From an uncultured Ruminococcus sp. (GTDB taxonomy: Bacteria > Bacillota > Clostridia > Oscillospirales > Acutalibacteraceae): a stretch of 5,580 nucleotides of DNA. Both the position numbers and the translations under genes were made by a program. The notes below the pieces were generated by a model. The model did not search any database. It was not told the origin of the DNA and saw only the letters and a list, made by a program, of their open reading frames with translations. This document shows, in pieces, positions 1 to 5,580 of this stretch (position 1 is its first letter; each line of letters starts with the position of its first letter). Where the stretch lies: NCBI GenBank assembly GCA_902766305.1, contig CACXDE010000276.1, forward strand, positions 1 to 5,580. The letters are read 5' to 3'.

Positions 1-3000
1 AACGATCAGGGCGAGGAAGAAGAAATTGTGATAAAAGGCTGGTCATACGGCGAGGTCACAAAACCCGAAACAATAAACTACCGTACACTCAAACCTGAAA
101 AGGACGGTCTTTTCTGCGAGGCTATCTTCGGTCCGACAAAGGACTGGGAGTGCCACTGCGGTAAGTATAAGAAAATACACTACAAAGGCAGAATATGCGA
201 AAAGTGTCATGTTGAGATAACAAAGTCAAAGGTAAGACGTGAACGTATGGGACATATTGAGCTTGCAGCCCCTGTGTCACATATCTGGTACTTCAAGGGC
301 ATACCTTCAAGAATGGCTCTTATGCTGGATGACATAACACCGAGAAACCTTGAACAGGTTCTGTACTTTGCTAAATATATCGTAACCTATGTAAAGCCCG
401 ATTCTCCCGCACAGCGTGAGATAAAGAAACAGCAGATTCTTTCAGAAGCGGAGTTCAAGGAGCTTGAAAAGAAATACGGAAACGATTTTGAAGCAATGAT
501 GGGCGCAGAAGCTATTCAGAAGCTCCTTGCTGAGATAGATCTTGAAGAACAGTCAAAGAAGCTCAAAGCGGAGCTTGAAAATGCGACTGGTCAGAAAAAG
601 GTAAAGCTTCTGAAAAGACTTGAGGTAGTTGAGTCCTTCCGTCTCTCAGGAAACAGACCGGAATGGATGATACTCAACGTTCTTCCGGTAATACCGCCGG
701 ATATCCGTCCAATGGTTCAGCTTGACGGCGGACGCTTTGCAACAAGCGACCTTAACGACCTTTACCGCCGTGTACTTAACAGAAACAACCGTCTTAAAAG
801 ACTTATAGAGCTTCATGCTCCCCGTATGATAATACGCAATGAAAAACGTATGCTCCAGGAAGCAGTTGACGCTATAATAGACAACGGCAGAAGAGGAAGA
901 CCAGTAACAGGTCCTTCCAACAGAAGCCTTAAATCCCTTTCAGATATGCTGAAGGGTAAACAGGGACGTTTCCGCCAGAACCTTCTCGGAAAACGTGTTG
1001 ACTATTCCGGACGTTCAGTTATCGTTGTAGGACCGGAGCTGAAAATGTATCAGTGCGGTCTTCCGAAGGAAATGGCACTTGAACTGTTCAAGCCCTTCGT
1101 TATGAAGATACTTGTAGAAAGCGGATCAGTAGCCAACATAAAGGCTGCGAGAAAGGCTGTAGAAAGAGCGCAGCCCGAAGTATGGGATGCACTCGAAAGA
1201 GTTATCAAGGGACACCCTGTAATGCTCAACCGTGCGCCGACGCTTCACAGACTGGGTAGCCAGGCATTTGAACCGGTACTTGTTGAAGGTAAGGCACTCA
1301 AGCTTCATCCGCTTGCTTGTACAGCATTCAATGCTGACTTTGACGGCGACCAGATGGCTGTACACGTTCCTCTTTCAGCTGAAGCACAGGCTGAGGCACG
1401 TTTCCTTATGCTTGCTGCTAACAACCTTCTTAAGCCCTCTGACGGTAAGCCGGTTACTGTTCCTACACAGGATATGGTACTTGGTTCTTATTACCTGACT
1501 CTTGATAAAGACGGTGAAAAGGGCGAAGGAAAGGTATTCCGCAATGTTGACGAGGTTTTGATGGCATATCAGACAGGCGTAATTGCTCTTCATGCAAAAA
1601 TAAAGGTTCGCCGTACAGGCGTCCTTAACGGCAGAAAGATTACAAGTCTTGTAAGCACAACTGTCGGAAGAATAATCTTTAACGATCCTATTCCTCAGGA
1701 TCTCGGCTATGTTGACAGAACAGATCCTGAAAAATTCCTTGATTATGAAATAGAATTTCTTGTCGGAAAGAAACAGCTTGGCAAAATATTTGATAAGTGT
1801 ATCAAAAAGCACGGTACACAGCGCACCTCAGAAGTACTTGATGCCGTTAAGGCTCAGGGATATAAATATTCAACAAAGGGCGCAATAACAGTTGCAGTCT
1901 GTGACGCTACTATACCGCCGCAGAAGAAGGATATTATTGCTGCTGCTGAAAAAGAGATAGACAGAGTTACAGCTATGTACAGAAGAGGTTATCTCTCAAA
2001 TCAGGAGCGTTATGAAAAAGTAATAACCATTTGGGAAAAGGCAACAAAGGATGTTACGGACGCACTCCAGAATAATCTTGACAGATACAATCCTATCTAC
2101 ATGATGGCTGATTCGGGTGCCCGTGGTTCTATGAGCCAGATCAGACAGCTTGCAGGTATGCGAGGTCTTATCGCAAACACATCAGGTAAAACTATCGAAA
2201 TTCCTATCAGAGCTAACTACCGTGAAGGTCTTAACATTCTTGAATACTTCATTTCCTCACGTGGTGCAAGAAAGGGTCTTGCAGATACAGCTCTTCGTAC
2301 AGCTGACTCAGGTTATCTTACAAGACGTCTTGTTGACGTATCACAGGATGTTATTATCCGTGAAGAGGACTGCGGAACAAAGGATGGTATCGTAGTATAT
2401 GATATCAGACAGACAAATGCTGAAACAGGCGAAGAGGTAGAAGTATCATATGAGAATCTTACCGGAAATCACCTGTTTGAGAACTTCTATGATCCTCAGA
2501 GCGGCAAGGTGCTTATATCCACAGACAGGATCATGACAAACCGTGATGTCAGCACCATCATGTCCTATGATATAACAAGTATCCGTATCCGTCCCTATGA
2601 GCAGTTCCGTTCTATGAAAAGTCAGATCGTAGGCAAGCTCCCGGTAAATGATATCAACGATCTGCGCAACGGAGATGTTATCGCAGTTACAACTCAGCCC
2701 ATTACAGAACAGGATGCTGTCAATATAATCAATTCCGGTATAACATCAGTTAAGGTCAAGGAAGAAAATGAGGACGGCGAGACTGTAGTAAAAGAGTACA
2801 CATCCTTCTATAAGACTCTTCTCGGCAGAAAGATAATGGATGATTTCTGCGACAAGGAAACGGGAAGAATGCTTATACCGTCAAGAAAGGTACTCACGGA
2901 AAACGATATCCGTATCCTGACAGAACACAATGCTGTACTTGTCAAATTAGTTCATTCAAACGATGCTGACTCTATAATTGAGTCAATGCACGAACGTCTT

Positions 3001-4104
3001 CAGGGACGTTATCTCTGTGAGGATTACTTTGATCCTCAGACAGGAGAGCTTCTTGTATCAAGCAATAAAATCATGGACGATCATGACGCTGATCTTATTG
3101 TCAACTCCGGATGCAAGAGCATAAAGCTGCGTTCAATCCTTGACTGCCGTGCTAAACACGGTGTTTGCAGAAAATGCTATGGTACAAACCTTGCAAACGG
3201 TATGCCCGTTACTATCGGTGAAGCTGTAGGAATTATCGCCGCACAGTCTATCGGTGAGCCGGGTACACAGCTTACAATGCGTACCTTCCATACCGGCGGT
3301 GTAGCCGGCGGTGAGGATATCACACAGGGTCTTCCCCGTGTTGAGGAACTGTTCGAGGCAAGAAAGCCGAAGCACATTGCTATCGTTACAGAGATAGGCG
3401 GTCAGGTAAAGCTTGAAGACAACAACAGAAACGCTGTCATCACAAGCACCGATCCTTCTGCTTCTAATGAAAACGGCGAACCTCTCAGCAAAACATATCT
3501 TATTCCATTCGGCGCACGTACCAAGATCAAAAACGGTCAGATGGTAGAACCCGGCGACCTTCTTACAGAGGGTTCTGTAGACCCGCATGAGATACTCAAT
3601 ATCAAGGGTGCGGCTGCCGTTCAGGACTACCTGATCGAGGAAGTTCAGAGCGCATACAGACTTCAGGGTGTTGATATCAACGATAAGCATATCGAAGTTA
3701 TCGTTCGCCAGATGATGAAGAAGGTTCGTATTGAGGATGCCGGAAGTACAGACCTTCTCCCAGGTTCACTTGTTGACAAGGGCAATTTCTATGCTGCAAA
3801 CGAGATAATCGAAAAGCGCATTGCTGCCGGTGAGACAGGACTTTCATATGCTACCTATTCTCCGACACTTCTTGGTATTACAAAGGCTTCACTTGCAACA
3901 GATTCCTTCCTTTCTGCTGCGTCATTCCAGGAAACAACAAGAGTTCTTACAGACGCTGCTATAAAGGGCAAGGTTGATCCGCTTATGGGTCTTAAGGAAA
4001 ATGTTCTTATTGGTAAGCTTGTTCCTGCCGGAACGGGTATGGCACGTTACAGAGATGTTGAGATAGAGGAAAATATTCCGGCTATTTATCCCACTGATCT
4101 TTGA
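1..4104 (+). CDS. rpoC: DNA-directed RNA polymerase subunit beta-prime (5'-partial)
   Basis: Catalytic subunit of the core RNA polymerase, working with beta, alpha2 and omega. The frame is open from base 1 and ends with TGA at 4102-4104; 1367 residues are visible and the true start lies to the left. With the GTG codon at 28 as residue 1, the landmarks are: zinc ribbon 1 Cys42, Cys44, Cys57, Cys60; switch-2 stretch [20 protein letters not shown]; Arg402 in NRAPTLHR; the Mg2+-binding NADFDGDQ with Asp437, Asp439, Asp441; bridge helix about 737-772; zinc site 2 Cys782, Cys1040, Cys1047, Cys1050; trigger loop with Met1084, Arg1085, His1088; and the conserved C-terminal stretch ending [13 protein letters not shown]. 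There is no large insertion in the trigger loop. Oddities are a 258-residue gap within zinc site 2 filled by four repeats, Arg745 where bridge helices normally have His, and an acidic N-terminal edge unlike the usual IGLASP segment. The GTG at 28 is unlikely to be the start because it would delete conserved N-terminal sequence. Identity is certain. Confidence 0.98.
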   Translation, partial: NDQGEEEEIVIKGWSYGEVTKPETINYRTLKPEKDGLFCEAIFGPTKDWECHCGKYKKIHYKGRICEKCHVEITKSKVRRERMGHIELAAPVSHIWYFKGIPSRMALMLDDITPRNLEQVLYFAKYIVTYVKPDSPAQREIKKQQILSEAEFKELEKKYGNDFEAMMGAEAIQKLLAEIDLEEQSKKLKAELENATGQKKVKLLKRLEVVESFRLSGNRPEWMILNVLPVIPPDIRPMVQLDGGRFATSDLNDLYRRVLNRNNRLKRLIELHAPRMIIRNEKRMLQEAVDAIIDNGRRGRPVTGPSNRSLKSLSDMLKGKQGRFRQNLLGKRVDYSGRSVIVVGPELKMYQCGLPKEMALELFKPFVMKILVESGSVANIKAARKAVERAQPEVWDALERVIKGHPVMLNRAPTLHRLGSQAFEPVLVEGKALKLHPLACTAFNADFDGDQMAVHVPLSAEAQAEARFLMLAANNLLKPSDGKPVTVPTQDMVLGSYYLTLDKDGEKGEGKVFRNVDEVLMAYQTGVIALHAKIKVRRTGVLNGRKITSLVSTTVGRIIFNDPIPQDLGYVDRTDPEKFLDYEIEFLVGKKQLGKIFDKCIKKHGTQRTSEVLDAVKAQGYKYSTKGAITVAVCDATIPPQKKDIIAAAEKEIDRVTAMYRRGYLSNQERYEKVITIWEKATKDVTDALQNNLDRYNPIYMMADSGARGSMSQIRQLAGMRGLIANTSGKTIEIPIRANYREGLNILEYFISSRGARKGLADTALRTADSGYLTRRLVDVSQDVIIREEDCGTKDGIVVYDIRQTNAETGEEVEVSYENLTGNHLFENFYDPQSGKVLISTDRIMTNRDVSTIMSYDITSIRIRPYEQFRSMKSQIVGKLPVNDINDLRNGDVIAVTTQPITEQDAVNIINSGITSVKVKEENEDGETVVKEYTSFYKTLLGRKIMDDFCDKETGRMLIPSRKVLTENDIRILTEHNAVLVKLVHSNDADSIIESMHERLQGRYLCEDYFDPQTGELLVSSNKIMDDHDADLIVNSGCKSIKLRSILDCRAKHGVCRKCYGTNLANGMPVTIGEAVGIIAAQSIGEPGTQLTMRTFHTGGVAGGEDITQGLPRVEELFEARKPKHIAIVTEIGGQVKLEDNNRNAVITSTDPSASNENGEPLSKTYLIPFGARTKIKNGQMVEPGDLLTEGSVDPHEILNIKGAAAVQDYLIEEVQSAYRLQGVDINDKHIEVIVRQMMKKVRIEDAGSTDLLPGSLVDKGNFYAANEIIEKRIAAGETGLSYATYSPTLLGITKASLATDSFLSAASFQETTRVLTDAAIKGKVDPLMGLKENVLIGKLVPAGTGMARYRDVEIEENIPAIYPTDL
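2371..3177 (+). other. rpoC: Expanded zinc site 2 of beta-prime (Cys782 to Cys1050)
   Basis: This coding segment runs from the first to the last cysteine of the second zinc site. The codons are TGC at 2371 (Cys782), 3145 (Cys1040), 3166 (Cys1047) and 3175 (Cys1050). The last three have the same 7 and 3 residue spacing as E. coli Cys888, Cys895 and Cys898. The distance from the first to the second cysteine is 258 residues, against 74 in E. coli (Cys814 to Cys888, from memory). All four ligands are kept, so the site should still fold. The extra 184 residues are built from tandem copies of the normal intervening module and use codons like those of the rest of the gene. The frame is unbroken and conserved sequence flanks both sides, so this is neither an intein nor a foreign gene insertion. 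Confidence 0.9.
2455..3132 (+). repeat. Four tandem 46-residue repeats inside beta-prime
   Basis: Four copies align without gaps over 46 residues: R1 2455-2592 (residues 810-855), R2 2623-2760 (866-911), R3 2815-2952 (930-975) and R4 2995-3132 (990-1035). Start-to-start spacing is 56, 64 and 60 residues, with short variable linkers. Four positions are identical in all copies: Gly at column 4 (813, 869, 933, 993), Asp at 13 (822, 878, 942, 1002), Gly at 17 (826, 882, 946, 1006) and Asp at 31 (840, 896, 960, 1020). The pattern reads roughly L-x-G, then D-P-x-T-G-x-x-L, a basic-I-x-T/D turn, D, and a closing S-[IV]-K-[IVL]-[RK] strand. By hand count R1 and R4 share 17 of 46 residues; R2 is the most divergent. 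R4 is followed directly by the cysteine cluster, as is the single module in E. coli and B. subtilis. DNA identity is low apart from short stretches such as GATCCTCAGA at 2491 and 3031, so the duplication is old. Confidence 0.88.
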
Positions 4105-4118
4105 TACTGAATAAAATT

Positions 4119-4179
4119 AAACCTTGTATCTTTCGTGTATTTTGTAATGCACGTCTGATACAAGGTTTTTTATTTTTAT
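4119..4179 (+). terminator. Intrinsic terminator of rpoC, possibly bidirectional
   Basis: A perfect 12-bp stem is formed by AAACCTTGTATC (4119-4130) and GATACAAGGTTT (4157-4168). Inside it, after a symmetric 3-by-3 internal loop, CGTGTAT (4134-4140) pairs with ATGCACG (4147-4153) through seven pairs including one G-T wobble, around a 6-base loop. The stem runs into a T tract, TTTTTTATTTTTAT, from 4166. It starts 14 bases after the rpoC stop, which fits the end of the rpoBC transcript. Read on the - strand, the hairpin is followed by TTAATTTTAT, a weaker T-rich run, so it could also stop transcripts coming from infB. Confidence 0.9.
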
Positions 4180-4206
4180 CTGTTATAAAAGTTTTAGGAA
4201 AGGAGT

Positions 4207-4243
4207 TTGGGGGATAACTCTTTTTCAAAAGAGTTTCCCCCAA
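4207..4243. repeat. GC-clamped inverted repeat between rpoC and infB
   Basis: TTGGGGGA (4207-4214) pairs with TTTCCCCCAA (4234-4243), and AACTCTTTT (4216-4224) pairs with AAAAGAGTT (4227-4235), with one unpaired T at 4215. The tip is T-C, or TTCA if the last pair opens. The left arm is thus TTGGGGGA-T-AACTCTTTT and the right arm is its complement without the bulge. It lies 11 bases past the infB stop in the infB reading direction, so it is probably the 3' hairpin of the infB mRNA. Neither side has a proper T tract (ACTCCTTTCCTAAAAC on the - strand), so alone it is a poor intrinsic terminator. It could be an mRNA-stabilising hairpin or a copy of a dispersed palindromic element. Confidence 0.75.
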
Positions 4244-4254
4244 GTAAAACTAAC

Positions 4255-5580
4255 TCACTGTTCTATCTGCTCCATCTCGTATATTTCAAAAATGTCGCCT
4301 TCCTTGATATCGCTGTACTTTTCAAGTGTAAGACCGCATTCAAAGCCCTGTGCTACCTCTTTTACACTGTCCTTGAAACGCTGCAAAGACGCAATTACAT
4401 CATCTGCGATTATTATACCGTCACGAACTACACGGCAGCTTGCGCCTCTTACAACCTTTCCGCTGAGTACATATGAACCGGAAACCAAACCAACGCCTGT
4501 GATCTTGTATGTCTGGCGTACCTCCACCTTGCCAAGAATATTTTCCCTGAACTTCGGAGCAAGCATACCCTTCATAGCCGCTTCAATTTCCTCGATGCAG
4601 TCATAGATTATTCTGTAAAGGCGCATATCCACACCGTCACGCTTTGCATTTTCCTCAGCTACAGGATCAGGACGAACATTGAAACCAACTATAATAGCGT
4701 TCGATGCAGAAGCAAGCATAACATCCGATTCACGGATAGCACCGACAGCACTGTGAATGACATTAACTCTTACTTCTTCATTTGTAAGCTTTTCAAGAGA
4801 CTGTCTTACTGCTTCTACAGAGCCCTGTACATCAGCCTTGACTATTATCTTGAGTTCCTTCATCTCGCCAAGCTTCATCTGGTCAAAGAGGTTGTCAAGA
4901 GTAACCTTTGTACGTGCGTTGAATCTTTCTTCCTTTTCGCTGTCACGTCTCTGCTGTACAAGCTCTCTTGCAAGTCTTTCATCCGATACGGCATTGAATA
5001 TGTCGCCGCCTGTCGGTACATCATCAAGACCCGTAATCTCAACTGGAACGGACGGGCCTGCCGCTTTTACCTTAGCGCCCTTTTCGTTTGTCATAGCTCT
5101 TACACGTCCTACAGATGTGCCTGCTACGATTATGTCGCCGACATTGAGCGTACCATTCTGCACAAGAACGGTTGCAATAGGACCGCGTCCCTTATCAAGT
5201 CTTGCTTCGATAACAGTACCCTTAGCAGCTCTGTCAGGATTAGCCTTAAGCTCCTTCATATCAGCTACAAGCAGAACCATTTCAAGCAATTCATCAATAC
5301 CCATCTTTGTATGTGCGGATACAGGTATTACCGGAACATCTCCGCCCCATTCCTCAGGTACAAGCTCATACTCAGTAAGCTGTGACTTTACATGTTCTAT
5401 ATCAGCACCCGGCTTATCCATCTTGTTTACCGCAACAATGATAGATACACCGGCTGCCTTTGCATGATGTATAGCCTCAACCGTCTGCGGCATGATACCA
5501 TCGTCCCCGGCAACAACAAGTATTGCTATATCTGTTACCTGTGCGCCTCTTGCTCTCATTGTTGTGAAAGCTTCGTGTCC
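4255..5580 (-). CDS. infB: Translation initiation factor IF2, C-terminal part (5'-partial)
   Basis: GTPase that places initiator fMet-tRNA on the 30S subunit and promotes 50S joining in the cytoplasm. The frame is open to the right edge (first visible codon Gly at 5580-5578) and ends with TGA at 4257-4255, giving 441 residues; the N-terminal region and the G1 and G2 motifs lie outside. Counting from the edge, residues 1-3 are GHE, the end of the G3 motif; NKMD at 52-55 is G4; SAH at 88-90 is G5. Domain II covers about 113-225 ([15 protein letters not shown]), domain III about 235-330 ([13 protein letters not shown] to VGFNVRPDP), and the fMet-tRNA-binding C2 domain about 335-441 (RFKD 401-404, ECG 414-416). 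Ser369 stands where C2 domains usually have Cys (GCYV), and Gln400 where Lys or Arg is usual before RFKD. No rbfA follows; the gene ends against the rpoC terminator region. Identity is certain. Confidence 0.98.
   Translation of the reverse strand, partial: GHEAFTTMRARGAQVTDIAILVVAGDDGIMPQTVEAIHHAKAAGVSIIVAVNKMDKPGADIEHVKSQLTEYELVPEEWGGDVPVIPVSAHTKMGIDELLEMVLLVADMKELKANPDRAAKGTVIEARLDKGRGPIATVLVQNGTLNVGDIIVAGTSVGRVRAMTNEKGAKVKAAGPSVPVEITGLDDVPTGGDIFNAVSDERLARELVQQRRDSEKEERFNARTKVTLDNLFDQMKLGEMKELKIIVKADVQGSVEAVRQSLEKLTNEEVRVNVIHSAVGAIRESDVMLASASNAIIVGFNVRPDPVAEENAKRDGVDMRLYRIIYDCIEEIEAAMKGMLAPKFRENILGKVEVRQTYKITGVGLVSGSYVLSGKVVRGASCRVVRDGIIIADDVIASLQRFKDSVKEVAQGFECGLTLEKYSDIKEGDIFEIYEMEQIEQ

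Noticed and set aside
28..30. GTG as the start codon of rpoC, with a GAGGA-like ribosome site at 13-17.
   Set aside because: The frame stays open to base 1, and starting here would remove the N-terminal segment present in nearly all beta-prime proteins. A 5'-partial gene is the safer reading; the doubt is kept as a finding.
2374..3144. An intein or inserted foreign domain in rpoC to explain the extra length.
   Set aside because: No splicing motifs (N-terminal Cys block, C-terminal His-Asn) are seen, and the extra sequence is made of copies of the native module with the same codon style as the rest of the gene.
3211..3369. A large trigger-loop insertion like that of E. coli as the cause of the long protein.
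   Set aside because: The trigger loop runs straight from [16 protein letters not shown] into [15 protein letters not shown] with no insertion.
3133..3690. A 185-codon open frame on the - strand inside rpoC.
   Set aside because: It is antisense to strongly conserved trigger-loop and C-terminal coding sequence, and its translation is a Cys-rich mixture without family features. The same applies to the - strand frames at 1126-1365, 1375-1812 and 3177-3377.
4105..4254. A small gene, promoter or regulatory RNA between the two genes.
   Set aside because: Both genes end here, so no promoter is expected. The space is almost filled by two hairpins, and I see no convincing start with ribosome site.
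4757..5467. A 236-codon open frame on the + strand opposite infB.
   Set aside because: It is the mirror of the conserved IF2 frame and is rich in Ser and Thr, as expected from complementary codons. The + frames at 4207-4476, 4292-4606 and 4753-5385 are rejected for the same reason.

Overview
The window holds the ends of two universal housekeeping genes that face each other. On the + strand is nearly all of rpoC, the RNA polymerase beta-prime subunit; its 5' end lies beyond the left edge. On the - strand is the 3' part of infB, translation initiation factor IF2; its 5' end lies beyond the right edge. The two stop codons are 150 bases apart, and that gap holds two hairpins. There is no other gene, RNA gene, CRISPR array, transposase or promoter that I can support.

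The organism is most likely a Clostridia-class Firmicute, possibly Ruminococcus-like. The beta-prime sequence follows the Bacillus/Clostridium form closely (for example the zinc-ribbon stretch [10 protein letters not shown] and the trigger-loop stretch [16 protein letters not shown]) and lacks the large trigger-loop insertion of proteobacteria. Base composition is moderate, and the intergenic GGGGG/CCCCC palindrome is of a kind I associate with rumen/gut clostridia. The genus is an inference.

Layout: 1-4104 rpoC (+). 4119-4179 strong intrinsic terminator of rpoC, possibly working in both directions. 4207-4243 second, GC-clamped inverted repeat next to the infB stop. 4255-5580 infB (-). The two products act at different steps, transcription elongation and translation initiation. 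Neither the usual rpoC follower genes (rpsL, rpsG, fusA) nor the usual infB follower (rbfA) is present, so this looks like a lineage-specific junction of two operon ends.

The main discovery is inside rpoC. The second zinc site of beta-prime is made of one cysteine just after the bridge helix and three cysteines just before the trigger loop. In the E. coli and B. subtilis proteins, as I recall them, these are about 74 residues apart and enclose one small module. Here they are 258 residues apart and enclose four tandem, gaplessly alignable 46-residue copies of that module. An established RNA polymerase domain therefore appears to have been amplified about fourfold between the two moving catalytic elements. 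I do not know whether this expansion has been described.
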